Shown: positions 46,880 through 59,034, counted from the stretch's first letter. The stretch is DNA of 64,000 bases from Isoetes taiwanensis (GCA_021234155.1 JAJEKV010000288.1:312001-376000); one strand, 5' to 3'. Notes: generated by a model from the sequence alone, not told the origin. Numbers and translations are program-made.

Positions 46880-49800
46880 ATGGCAAGCTATGTGGACTCA
46901 TATGGATTGCATGTATGGACACAAATGAAGACCACCTATAAAGTGTGTTTAGCAAGCCAATATAAGCTGAATAACAACATACATGTTCCAGAAACACAAT
47001 ACATGGAAGATCATGACTCTGACTTCGATGATAATCAGGTACTGACCTTATCAGCTTGTTTGAACAAGTGCTGGGATTGCCTACTCTTCCAAGAAAAGTA
47101 TCTTTTGCCATCTGCTCTTGGTTGCCTGGATACTTAATGTTGATGGGCCGTAGACATAAGGTATTTATTTGCTATGGCAAATGTGGTGAACCAGGGACAT
47201 ATCTATATGTCTAATCTCTGAAAATAAACTTCCTCATTTCGGATTTTTATGCCTATAAGTGGCTTTTTGCTGTTTATGCTTATTTTCAAATTACATTGGT
47301 TGCTTTGTATCATTATTTTTCAGAATATACTATAAACTGGACTATGTTTTCTGTCACTGCTGTTAGTCATTAGAGTCTTAAGTTTTTCTTAATATTGTGG
47401 CAAAAGGATTACATTATGTGATCGGTTAATAATTGAGAAGCCTAAGGTACCTTTTGGCCCTTGCAAATTTACCCAGTCTATGGCTAATTTTGTACTGATT
47501 GGCTGCAGGTACGGGCTTCTCCTATTAATGTTTTCCTTCTGTTCACGATATTAGGAGTTCTTAGGAGATGACGTGCATATGGTGACATGAGCTTGGAGCA
47601 CTTGATGCTGGCTTAATGAGTTCTTTGAAAATGATGGACAAAGTTCCTATGCAAGAACAGTTAACAGTTCTATTATTTTCTTGAAATGTTTTCCCTTTTA
47701 TCAAAACCAAGGTAATTGGCTTGATTTATATAGATATTTTGTGAATCATATCTTACTTGAGAAAAATGATCTCGGCAAGGTGGAAGCCTGGTAAAGATAT
47801 GCTGATCTTACAAATTTTCTCTGACTCTAAGATAGTTTAAACCCAATATATATGTGCTGCTTTCCTTTAAAAGTTTACACCTTGTGTGACAGGGTGTCTG
47901 CTATATTGTGCCGAAACAATGCTATTGAATATGTTGTATTTGAAGATTTTTTACTCTATAGTACAGATGTATCTCGTCATGTATGCTGGAATGAAAATAG
48001 CAGCTATCTTCTGTTCCTCTCTTTCTGATCATTAATAATTTTGACTGCCATGGGATGTTCTCAGAATAACTACAGTAGCATAAAGTGGATTTACTAAAAT
48101 TGCATGTTAAACTCAGGCTGGTTTAGGAAAGGATTGTTCCTTAAAATGACGTATGGTTGGGAATTTATGAAATCCTTAAGATAAACTTATGCTGAGCCTA
48201 TTATGGCATTCCCAATCCCTGATATGATGACTCGGGAATTAATCTAGATTGTTATCTATTAATAAAGCATTAAAGTTGGGTTTTTATGAACTCAGATGGA
48301 TTAAATCGACGGAAACGTGTTGTCATGAAATTAGAAGCATATATTCTGGCCAGAGCTTTTATGAACCATATTCTCATGGTCTACCCCTTAAAACAGAATT
48401 ATAAGGTTAACAGAATTATAAGGTTAAAGCAATTATGCTTATGGGCTTTCCCCATCATAATTTTTTGGGATTTTTTTTCAATTAAAGGTTTTAACTACCA
48501 CCAATTATTGTCCTAGTAAACAGAGGTGGACGGATTGGGCTTTTTGTCTGATACTCTTAATAACAGAGGTTGTTTGTATTGAAAGCATGTAATGTCAAAC
48601 AGATACATTGTAATTGTCACAATAAGGTCATGACGATGTTTTATGGCTTTAGTTGTAAATAAAAAAGAAAAGAATACTACCTTAGGTGGTTTATTGTTTG
48701 GAACATTATATAATTGGGTCCAGATCATGTTGCATGTCTCCTTGTTGGCCATGTTACATTGTTTATATCTTTCTTTTGGAAAATATGGCCCAGGGGGGAG
48801 TATAATACTATTTGTCTACTTGTGATTTACTGTGTTCCCTGGATATATGGTACCATCTTGGACTGTTCAGTCCTTGTATGGCCAGATAAGACAGCGAAGG
48901 GATTGACCGAAGCTGATGTTTGTGCTAGGTTATCTAGTTCAAGCCGGTTTTTTTTATGATACTTCTGTGCATTGGTCTTACCTGTGCTACCTTATGTCCT
49001 TGGTTAAAGTTCTGACCCTGTGTTAGTGTATGGATTATGGTTGTGCTGGCTACTGCTATCTTATTGCTGATACATTTACTGCATAGTATCTCATATCTCG
49101 GTTGTATTATTACAGGCTGATTATGACAATCAGGAAAGTACTGAGTTCAAGATGGTGATTCCGACTTGGAACCCTGAACTGGTAGGCTGGGGATATGATA
49201 AGAACAATATTGAATGTCCGAATAATGTTGTTCAAACTTTATTATGCTGCATTAAGAACGACAAAATACATCAGAGAATTCTAGAGAAAGAAGCTACTAA
49301 AGGGCCCAATGGTTACTCTCTGGTGAGTCATCTGGGGTTTAGTAATTGGTTGAAATTAATCCCTCGTCTCAATGGCACTAAGAACGATTGGGATGAAGTC
49401 AACATTGTGGTGCTCTATACGATAAATTACATACCCAAATAGGGGACTGGACTCTGGAAGATGATGTGGCTAGGCCAGATTTTATGAAGGGAATAATAGC
49501 CCTCAACAATGCCAACAATATCAAGATTCCGTCTAAGGGTGACAACATTGTACAAACTGAAAGTATGGACAGTTGTAAGATGCTGAGTGCTGATGATGAT
49601 CCCTTTGGGGAAATTCTTTTGTCTGATCAAGATAAAGCTGCAATCAAGGCTAAAAGTGGTGGCACCAACGAGGATGGTAACGAATTTGCCTTCACTCTTG
49701 CTAACAGTATTAAATTCCCTATTATACCAGCCAGACATGTGGAGAGCAATGGAGCTTTGTATAATCAGGGCATATGGAGATCTAAAAACTTTGGGGCTGT

Positions 49801-52800
49801 GGCACCCATATCACTTGAAGCTTGGATGATCTTGGGCTCTGTTTCTTTGGAGCAAGTAGAAGAAGCTAAACTGGCTGCACACCGTATGGATAAATATGTG
49901 AACTGTCTCAAAGTCAAACTGTGCATTGATAACAGATTTTTTGATAAACAATGCTTGGTAAGTGATTGCATATTTATTAGCCAGAAAGGCCATATGGCTT
50001 ACCCTTCTATTAAGCGTGAAGACTTCTATGTCAAACGCTTTTGGCGTACACTTTGCCCTTACTTTAAATGCCCTTGTGAACCTAAGGGCAATATGCCTGA
50101 TAATTCTACCTGCAAAGACAACATGACATGGGTGGATCATGCTGTATGGTACATGCTGAATAACCTTAATACTTTGTACCCGGACATGTCTGTGGCTGGG
50201 CAGATGGTTTCCATAAGAAATTGCCTAAAAACTACCCTTAAGTCCAGCGTACTTGCCTTTATTTCTTACTTAGAAGTAAGGAGCATTTTAATTGATATGA
50301 CATTGAAAATGGCTTCAGATCCTCTTGCTAACCTTAAGCTGGACTTCCCCAGATGTAAGTTAGTGGATATTTGTGAAAAAACCATTAAGCCTGTGTCTTT
50401 CCTGAAAAGAATGGATGGCCCCAAAGGTAAAGGAGCTTTCCGTAAAAAGCAGCATTCTGAATCACCTTCGACCAGTGTGCAAAGCAGAATTAGCGCACCT
50501 CCAAGAATGATGCATGTCTCCTGCTCTGGCCGCAAATGCAAACTCTGATAGTTGCTCTGTGGAGGTTCGTATTGCATCTGGATGCCTGGACCACTCTGTC
50601 ACTAAGCTTCCAGCAGATCAAGAGATATCTAAAGATGACACGGTTGTGCAAACTTTGAAGTTCAGCAAGAAATAAGGTATGTCCTAATTTAAAAAGAGGT
50701 TTTTTTTTGGTTCATTTATTATGTATAAATGTAACTTCCTGATTATATGGTCCTTGTTGGGTCAATTCATAACTTAAGAACAGGCTCAAGTTGATATAGT
50801 ACTTTGATACATGGGAGTTATCTCCTGGACATTTCTATTTATGGCTAGTGTGCCATATATGCCACTCGGCAGTCCTAATATGCCTTCTCAAATTGTCCTT
50901 ATGCACTTATGGGGCAATAGCTTATAGAGTTATCTTTTTAGTTCCTTATTTGGTGTAATATCTTTCTTATGTGCAGACTTGTAGAAGATTACATAAAGAC
51001 TGTCTTGGCAGGCTACATTTAACAGATGATGGGCCCAAAAATAAGAGGAAGATCATCCATATTATGTTCTCCTCTAAAATTTTGGATAAGATTTGCTTGC
51101 CCAAAACTTTCCAGCAAGCCCTTATAGACTGTTTAGGAGAATTAGGACAAGTCATCATGGATGAATCCATGTTCTCTTGGGAGTATACGGAAAATCTTAG
51201 TGATATTTGCTACAAGCCATCTTCGATCTTTGCTTCTGACAGTAATACTAAATGTCCTTGCAACAATCCTAATCTTAGGAACTTCATTGACCCAACAATT
51301 GGACACGTTCATACAACGAGTCTTAACATTATCAGGAATAAGGAACTCAGGAACATGTTTAGTAAAGGCCTAAACCACATTCCAGACAAGGTTCTGGTTA
51401 TTGATGATCTCAAAAAAGACATCTGGAGAGCATGTGACAAGCTGTTTGACCTGCACTTCTACTTATGCATACAAGTTTCTAATGATGATAAAGAGAAAGT
51501 TAAGCTAAAAATCTGGGAGCTTATCATAAACAGAGTCCAGCTGGCTATTAAATCGGATGGCACCAGGAAATTCCCTTTCAGTGATAGGAAGGTCACTAGT
51601 AATCTCAGTTGGCTAGTGGACAATCTCTACATCTCAGGTATAGATAAAGATGCTAACAATCCATGCTTTATTTGCCCTTGGTATATTAAAGAAATGGCTC
51701 TAAAAAGAATCAACAGTGTTGATTTCCTAGCTAGTAATCTTACATCTATACAAGTTATGGAGAACTTACAGAATGACATTAGTGGGCTAGTTAATAATAT
51801 CTGCTTAAGTTCTGATCTTGGTACATTAAAATTCCCATATTTGCTGGGAATATTCAAGGCCCATAAAATGGACTTCCGTTGGATCACAAATGCCCATAAT
51901 ACAGTTTATACTGAAATCTCCCTTGGTTACAGCAGTAATCAATGAAATTTTAAACATTTGGCCCGAAATTGCTAAGTTTATGTGTGGGAGCCTATGCATG
52001 CAGGTGCAAGGACCTATAAACCTTTGCTGGGTTGTGGGATCTATTTATGATGTCACTCTTAACCTTCCTAGTTCAATTCAGGATGTCTTTGTCGCCGACA
52101 TCACTAAATGTTATGAAACTATCCCCTTACATGGAGATTCAGGCATTTGCTGCACTATGAAGAAAGTGATTGAGGCTGCTTGGCAATATAAAAAAATGCA
52201 ACATAAGAAGCATGAGTTATGGATCAAAAAATGTGGTGAATCCGGGTATGCAATTAAATGGTTTAAATTCACTCCCAATAGCAAATGCTGGCAGCACATC
52301 AGTTAGCATAAGTTCGTTGACATCAACATTTGGCTATTAACTAACTGTTATATTGCAGTAGGGAAAAATACATGGAGGCAAGATAGTGGTATACCAATGG
52401 GTTTCCCCTGTAGTCCGGGATGGTGTAACCTTTACCTTGCTTGGTTCGAGCTAGTATTTATCAAAAAGCTAGCAGTACAAGGTAAATTTGACATTATTAA
52501 GATGTTCAAATTTGTATTTCGATATATGGACGATTTACTTGCCATAAATTGCCCTATGATTAGAGATTTCTTGAGTAAAGATCTTGCATTGAACGAGCAG
52601 TCTTTAAAAATATATGACTTGGATAAGTTGGGAATCAAGGAGGAAACTATCTTTGCCAACAAGGGACTTCTGAATCAGACCGTTGGTCAAGCTGCTAACT
52701 TTCTAAATTTAACTATTGAGATAGTAAACAGATCGCATGGCGTATACCGAACTGCCAAGTATGACAAAAGAGACTGTTTGCCTTTCGAATCCATCAAATT

Positions 52801-53059
52801 TATTCATGCGGAGGGGTGCAGACCTTACCATCAATCAAGAAATGTAATCCTATCATAGGTTTTACCTTGTCTATACATAAACTCATGCCATACTGGGGCT
52901 ACAAGAGATATCATAGATCTTATTCACATATTTATAAACAAAGGCTTTGACTGTAGCAGTCTTAAGTGGAGGGTTATCAAATATATCAGGGACAATTCTT
53001 TTCCTAGATTGAAGTTTAAGACCTATGAAGTCATAGAAGCAATTGACAAATACTTCTAA
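46880..53059 (+). pseudogene. large spliced reverse-transcriptase gene (PLE/TERT/rvt-like), several lesions
   Basis: Exon 46880-47038 (MASYVDSYGLHVWTQ..., ending AATCAG|GTACTG) joins in phase 0 to 49116 (attacag|GCTGAT). Later parts: to 50676 (AAG|GTATGT) and from 50977 (tgtgcag|ACT). The N-terminal ~550 residues match nothing I know. Then CPCNNPN..GHVHTTSLNII, LGIFKAHKMDFRWITNA, motif A FVADITKCYETIPLHG, motif B GIPMGFPCSPGWCNLYLAWF, motif C FRYMDDLLAI, and a tail with YDKRDCLPFESIKFIHAEGC. Motif A with Y.TIP, GIPMGFPCSP and RYMDD fit Penelope-like, telomerase-like or cellular rvt RTs rather than L1 or LTR RTs. Lesions: frame changes near 49424, 50525 and 51930, TAG at 52304 and TAG at 52856; the frame ends at TAA 53057. 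No GIY-YIG endonuclease is seen. About 1,150 codons if whole. Confidence 0.75.
47039..49115 (+). other. 2.1-kb intron of the RT gene
   Basis: Bounded by GTACTG and ttattacag with matching phase. It holds no recognised gene; frames at 48286-48959 look random. A small duplication (cagaattataaggttaa, twice near 48405) is present. Confidence 0.5.
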
Positions 53060-53206
53060 ACTCGAGGTATGAGTTTTATTGTTCTTTTCTCGTATAGGGT
53101 GTGGCACTGCTCCTGCTTTGAGTAGGGGCAGGCCACCCCTATCTCTATTATCTAATCAGGATGCTTAATTCCGCCCCACTCTACGGTTGGAGGTAGGGTT
53201 TTTTTT

Positions 53207-53243
53207 CTATAAAGTGTGTTTAGCAAGCCAATATAAGCTGAAT
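53207..53243 (+). repeat. 37-bp copy of RT-gene exon 1
   Basis: ctataaagtgtgtttagcaa and the next 17 bases match 46936-46972 exactly, in the same orientation, ~150 bp after the RT frame ends. Flanks do not match. Confidence 0.93.
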
Positions 53244-54600
53244 TGGTTGTCTCAGTATGTCTGGATGGACGTAATAGTAACTTACATGAAGGATACTTTC
53301 TGTCTTACAGTTTTTACGCTGTAATAAACCTTGTGGCTTTTAATTATACTTTCACATTGTCCTGGCCATTGATGCTATGGGATCTTGTAGTCCATATTCT
53401 AGCAAAACAAGCTTAGGGATGGTTCCTACCAGGAGGCTTTTTCCAGATCAAGAACGTCTTAAAATATGGTTCTAAAGATCGGGATAAGTATTCTCTGCTT
53501 CTCTAACTTTCCTAGAAGGAATAACTTTTGAGCACAATGCTTACTTTTTTGAAATTGGAATTGCAGAACAAGACATCTTACGTGTTCGGCTGGTTGATTA
53601 ATCCAAAGATGAAAAAGATTAATTACTATACCAAAAGATACTATACCAAAAAATACGGGTTAAAAATGATTGTTTCTTATTCCGTGGAAAGGTCTGAAAT
53701 ATTTATTATTCTATTGTTTATGTAAATAATTTTCTGGTCCCCTTTGGATGCTTTGACATTGATCTTTGTTACAAAGTGGTTGGACATGAAGAAATGTTTT
53801 CATTTGTAAGTTTTTACTTGAGGTTCAATTCTGGTATTGTTTGGTCATTAGACACTCTTTTGGAAGTTCCATGTTTTTCGTCATTTGTGAAAAAGTTTAT
53901 CTTGTTAATTCTCCTATGTGCTCAAGGATTTGATGTGTCGTATGTGGCCTAACATGTATTATGTGGTCTAAATGGTTACAGGTACGGAGAGATAACAGTA
54001 CCAAGGGATAGACTGCGGTATGTAGAAGTGGCTAGTATGGCTTTTGTCACGGCTAGTGCTGTCCGGTTTTTTTTTTTTTTTTTCCTGGTTTGGAAAATAA
54101 ATAAAACTTAAAAAAAAACATTGTGAAGTTCATGAATAATATATAAACCATTAAATATAGCACAAATCCCAAGTAATAACCTAGGATGAGGAATGAGACA
54201 GTGTGCATGCGCAAAATTCGGTCTGTCTTATCGCAACCCATGTACATTTCTTCTACTGAGGAAAGAGAAATTGGATGGTGGAGGGCTTTTCGAGTTCTCT
54301 GGCGTAGGAAGGGCCAAAAATCTTAGGTGTACTCTCTTAAGAAAAAATACTAAAAAGTCTTTTAGTCGAGAAAAGGCCAAAAAATTATAGCCATTATATT
54401 TTGTTATATGGCCAGAATATACCGTGAGGTGCCAAAAACAACTCTCTCCCAATGAACTGCCCCTTAGCAGGGGACAATCTAAGAAAACGTTTTCCGAAAT
54501 CTTAGTCTATTACTAGTTACGGTGCCGATTATTGCTGGGCATAAGTCTTTTAGGGCTTGATCCACGTCATATAATAACACATTATAATACAAGAAATTTA
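53244..54600. other. no recognised gene
   Basis: AT-rich spacer with a T-run at ~54067-54082 and short unrecognised frames. Confidence 0.4.
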
Positions 54601-54604
54601 TCGT

Positions 54605-55112
54605 GTGAATGTGCTTGTCCACAGATTTGATCCTCGAGTGTCAGCACTCTGCCCACTGCGCAAACTAAGGGACAAGACCATTGAGTATTGTTTCTTTTTA
54701 TGTGATCATCTCCAGCCTGTTTGGTCTTGGCTGCTCTCTCTTTTTCACGTGACATTGACGAGTCAGCAAGTGCTTCTGGCTATTTATCCGGATACTTGGA
54801 ATAAGTTGCAGAGCCAAGCATTTCATTTAGCATCAGGATGGTTGTTGTGGTCCATCTGGAAGCGCAGAAGACTGTGTATCTTTCAGGGTTTGGATATTCC
54901 TCTTGCAGTTGTCCTCCAGGATGCACAAGCTAGAATCGCTAAGGCCTACCATTGCTCTTTGCTTGCTCCTGCCAAGCGACAGTTGATATTTGAGTCCTGT
55001 TTGAGTGTGTTGTCTTATGCATAGGCTGGTGGTTCTACTCAGTGGATCATAATTATCCTCTGAGATTTTATTCCTGCCTCTGCATTTGTATTTTACTTTT
55101 TTCAAAAAAAAA
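54605..55112 (+). mobile_element. L1 LINE 3' fragment with poly(A)
   Basis: A 139-codon frame holds the C-terminal zinc-binding part of a LINE ORF2 (CPLRKLRDKTIEYCFFLCDH), then LLWSIWKRRRLCIFQGLDIP, and ends at 55022. A short 3' UTR and an A-run (55104-55112) follow. Strongly 5'-truncated. Wording differs from the 60-kb LINE, so it is a different L1 subfamily. Confidence 0.75.
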
Positions 55113-55684
55113 GAAAAGAAATCGTGGGAGCTAAGGTTGCCGTGAATATTTTTCTTCCCATTAGCCATTTCCTTTATTGACTGGATTCTATCTCCAACTA
55201 ATGAATATCTTTCAGGCACCCCATAGATGGGTGCTCGATCAACAGACTAAATGAGCTTTCAGATTCAAAAAACCAATGTACAAGGTCCATTAAAAGGTCA
55301 GCACTGCATGAACATGTGCTCATAATTGATTAAAAAAAGGTTTACCTTAGCTCAATTATGGAAGCAATAAACCATTGTTCTAAATATGCATAAGGTTTGG
55401 TGCACTGGACCTCTGGAACTTTGGCTCTTTAAATTTTTTAACATGCTATCATTCTTGGGCTATCCTCATGTGGTTTATTCTAGAATGGGACTCGCATGAA
55501 ACCAACAAACCGCCCGGACTTAGACTTGCTTCTCATTCATCTCAGCAGATTTTCTACAATGGTGGATAGTGGGTAGCCGCACACATGCGAACTACCCATA
55601 AAAAATAAAGGGAAAATCCAATTATATCATTTGGACCCCAACAAAATACAATGCTAATAGAGACTGGCTAGTGTACTGCTAAAA

Positions 55685-56135
55685 GCTTATCACTTAGGGA
55701 TTAAAAACCCGCCCTTTCTCGGTTTTCGAGGAAAACCCTAGTGATAAGCCTTCGACAAGGGGCTTGGACAAACGTAAAGGCATAAAAATGGCTCCCAAAA
55801 ACCCACCTAATGGAAAAGTCAAAGCAGATGCCGCCGCTAACCCGTACGCACATCACCAACAAAACAACAAGACAAACCAAACCTCCCGAGTGGGAGGGGT
55901 TGATTACGTAGCGTGCCGCGATAAAAAATACAATAACAAAGAAGGGGAGGGTGGGTTCAAAGAGAATAAGGTAATGCTGGAGAGAGAAGAGGAAGCCGAT
56001 GAGAAGTCGAAGCGTAAACGCGCTAAAATAGCTTAACTCCCAACCAGAATGGGCATGCGCCACCGCATGCATGCAAAACATGCATACTCGTCCCATTCTA
56101 GAATGGCGATCCGATGTCTCGGATCGATGGGATTC
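55685..56135 (-). mobile_element. LINE 3'-end-like block with short palindromes, unit 1
   Basis: 55690-55740 resembles the 3' UTR of the (TATTC)n LINE in the minus sense (ggattaaaaaccc...ttttcgaggaaaa). It is bracketed by gcttatcact and agtgataagc, a 14-bp inverted repeat. 55957-56135 is a direct copy of 56315-56493. Confidence 0.5.
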
Positions 56136-56493
56136 TAGAATGGGACTCGCATGAAACCAACAAACTGCCCGAATACCAAAGGACTTCCTTAACAAACTAG
56201 GATCGAGGACGAAGGTCACAGGACGAAGGCTAAAGGCCGGAAAGGACAGCATGAAAGAAACGCCAAATTGGCCAAACCAAGCAGGAAGAAGCCCCTCCCC
56301 TGCCTGGAAAACAATTCAAAGAGAATAAGGTACTGCTGAGAGAGAAGAGGAAGCGCCGATGAGAAGTCGGGCGTAAACGCGCTAAAATAGCGAACTCCCA
56401 ACCAGAATGGGCATGCGCCGCCCGCATGCATGCAAAACATGCATGCTCGTCCCATTCTAGAATGGCGATCCGATGTCTCGGATCGATGGGATT
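55957..56493. repeat. ~179-bp direct repeat pair, palindrome-rich
   Basis: 55957-56135 and 56315-56493 are ~93% identical. Each carries catgcatgcaaaacatgcat, ccattctagaatgg and gatccgatgtctcggatc, all palindromic. A further phrase, gaatgggactcgcatgaaac, occurs at 55487 and 56136. Confidence 0.92.
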
Positions 56494-56551
56494 GCCGTAC
56501 TATGAAGTATGCATTCGAATGTGTAATGGATAGAAAAGTTTTGGATGTCAG

Positions 56552-57590
56552 GGAGGAATAGAATAGAATAGAATAGTTTTTTTAACGTCCATGGAGACCA
56601 ATAGGTCATGGGACCCATACAATGGGCTAGTACAATCATTACTACTAGGATTAAAAAACCCCTGCCTCGAAAGGTTTTCAAGGGAAAAACCTTTGCAGTA
56701 ATGATGATACTAGACAAGCTTAGATAATGACTACTGAGGGCTCAGTAATTGCAGACGTTTATCTAGAACCTCAAGTATGTATAATGCCAAGTCATACACA
56801 GATGGTGCGCTGAGAAGCTGTGGAAGCGTGGAATGGAATGCTAAGGTCGAAAAATGATTCCGGACTATCTCAAAAGCAGGGCAACTCAGAAGAGTATGGC
56901 TTTCATCTTCAATGACGTAGAATCGGCAACAAAGGCACATAGTCTCGCTTCTCGCGGCAATTGCGGCCGCTCCCATCTACCTGTCTCAATCCGTAGCATG
57001 TGGGACCCCGTGCGAATTGATGCAATGCTACAAGCTTGTTCCTGGACAATGAGCAAGCAAATAAGCTTGGGGCCCTGGTGCCAAAGTGGGATTTATGTGT
57101 GCATGATAATCACCAGTTTTCACTTGGGCCAAAGTAACTGCGTCCCATATCTTTTGAGAAAAACGACCATTAAGATATTGTTGCAAAAGCTCGGGGATCA
57201 GAACCGGCAAGCATCAGGGCGTTTCGTTGTGGTTGCACCCCAACGGGCAAAAACCGTGTAGTGCAATGCTCTTTCCAACATCGTTTCAAACGCTGAGGAG
57301 ATTCAGCCATGGCAAGTGCAAGAACAGGATACCTAACATCATCCATGTGGTGCACCTTGCAGATATAGTGGAGATGGCGCTTCATGGCAGAATGTTGAAG
57401 AGGCCAAAAACCTGTCTCTTGTAAAAGAATAGCATAGGGCACCATTGTTTTAACTCCAAGGCTTTTGCACCCGCTCCAAGCTCTCCCAAGCACTAGCACT
57501 AATGGCAGGCCCCCACACTTCAGAACCATACAGTAAAACAGGCTCTACCAAAGCTCAAAACAAGTGGGCTTTCCGTGGCCAATCATGAAT
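56552..57590 (-). mobile_element. LINE ORF2 C-terminus with hairpin/(TATTC)n 3' end
   Basis: On the minus strand: VLLYGSEVWGP near 57540 (after an RT core that is missing), then 57529-57170 (HMDDVRYPVLALAMAESPQR), 57210-57028 (LNGRFSQKIWDAVTLAQVKT), 56976-56731 with a zinc motif CLCCRFYVIEDESHTLLSCP. A 3' UTR and the terminus follow: cccatgacctattggtctcc, then atggacgttaaaa, then (TATTC)n at 56552-56576. This ties the hairpin-type 3' end to an ORF2-bearing LINE. Several frame breaks; 5' truncated at ~57590. Confidence 0.8.
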
Positions 57591-57599
57591 TTCCTAGTT

Positions 57600-58291
57600 C
57601 GATAGAGTTCGTGTTTATTTTGTATTAAAATAAAGATATTTGAGAGAGCATGGAGGCAATTGGTGGGCTCATCACAGGTATTGGTAAGTAGGAGAACTAA
57701 AAGTTGGTTAAAATCTAAATGTAAACTTACCACTGCCTCACTTGCTAAAAAAAGGGAACAAAATAGAATGCCATCATGTATGCATATCTTTAAGAAGGGG
57801 TTAAGTCCCCACGAGAGCCCATTACGCCTAATAAATAGGCGAACCCGTGCGATATCGTTTTTTGGTGTAATGGGCAAGTGTGAGGGTTTGACCCCTTTAA
57901 CTGGGAGAGAGGCAATTTTGCCTTTGATTCAAGCCCCATTTTGTCATCGTCAGATTCAATCCATTTTTATATATTATCTCCCCCTCAGGAAAAGCAGGGC
58001 AGATTAAGTAGTGTACAGAGGGGGCACGGCTATCATTCGCGACTAGTGGTCCGAGAACCCTTGGCTGGGATATGCATAGTGCCTTATTAGTTCTTTTTGT
58101 TATTTTTTTGGTATTTTGTTACGGGGCTTAGTCTCCATGCTGTGTTTGGTTTAGGCTTAGGCCTTTTTGTTTCGTTGGGGGCAATGAAGAGATCTTGTGT
58201 TCAAGTCTCTGGGGGTCCGTCATATGTCCTCATGGATGCTGCCAAGGTGGCATGACGTAAAAATACTATCTATCTATCTATCTATCTATCT
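57600..58291 (+). mobile_element. ORF1-only LINE derivative, copy 3, with type B 3' end
   Basis: The frame 57660-58007 (KKREQNRMPSCMHIFKKGLS, RRTRAISFFGVMGKCEG) followed, in the same sense, by VVYRGGTAIIRD, a stop, WSENPWLGYA and a stop at ~58080 is an RRM-type ORF1 end like those at 7.6 and 13.9 kb. The 3' UTR contains cggggcttagtctcc, as in copy 2, but the end is type B (gggggtccgtcatatgtcct at 58209) with (TATC)n to 58291. No ORF2. Confidence 0.7.
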
Positions 58292-58371
58292 TTGTTCTGG
58301 TCCCATAACCCGCTTGGGTTCTCGTGGACGATAAAAAAAACTTATCTTATCTTATCTTATCTTATCTATTT
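58292..58371 (+). mobile_element. LINE 3' terminus (type A) with (TTATC)n
   Basis: ggtcccataacccgcttggg, ttctcgtggacgat, A-run and about six TTATC units. It begins inside the (TATC)n tail of the preceding element, so only ~40 bp of LINE were inserted. Confidence 0.85.
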
Positions 58372-59010
58372 ATTGATGTTTGCAACATGAATTCGTCAAA
58401 ATGTCTATATGTGGGATCGGTAAGTTCTTTTCCAGCAAAGCATTATGATAGATTGATGCAGAAACATGTCATCATATGCATATTCATTGAATCAGGGGAT
58501 TGGACAAGATTTAATTCTTAACCGACAGGGTCCGAGGCAGTTTTTTTCGGTTCTGTAGTCTCTGTAACAGACTTTGATTTTTGAGGCTGCAGCTTTGAAA
58601 CTATCAAAATCATGCGCTTGTTGGACGGATTTGGAAATCGGAAATCCAAGACGCAGATTAAAAAGCCAAAAGCAAGGACTGACCACATCCAGGAGATTTT
58701 AACCCCATCAGCCCTGTTCTTGAATCAACAGCCTGTTTTATCGCGATAAACCGGCAGCGGACTATTTATCAAAGCATAACCAGCACATTATGCCTAATAA
58801 CCGTTCTACATCCAATGGTTAGGATGTAAAATTGCCGAGGAATTGCCGGTTAAGGCAAAATTAAACAACATCTGTGTAAAGAGGCAACATGTCCTTATTA
58901 TTCGACTGCCCATGTTTGATTTGTTTCCCTTATTTATTTGCATGCCTTTTTGGAACCAAATAGAACTACAAACTCTGGCATCCTCTTCTTCGACCTGCTC
59001 TGCTCTACCC
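58372..59010. other. spacer, nothing recognised
   Basis: No gene or repeat border seen between the LINE tail and the poly(A) end of the next element. Confidence 0.4.
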
Positions 59011-59034
59011 TTTTTTTTTTTTTTTTTTTTTTTT
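59011..59034 (-). repeat. poly(A) tail of the L1
   Basis: 24 T on the plus strand, adjoining gaaggtaagagatg; marks the LINE 3' end and its minus orientation. Confidence 0.93.

Noticed and set aside
16804-52858. Possible reassigned genetic code with TAA/TAG read as glutamine, because several in-frame stops fall at Gln-like places.
   Set aside because: The 984-codon open part of LINE ORF2 uses ordinary codons without any TAA or TAG, ORF2 and ORF3 end normally, one internal stop aligns with Lys and another with Trp, and other lesions are frameshifts. Pseudogenes explain it better.
55701-56455. Minus-strand frames of up to 183 codons with hydrophobic stretches.
   Set aside because: They span the duplicated palindrome-rich block and LINE-like 3' UTR; two diverged copies do not keep the same protein.
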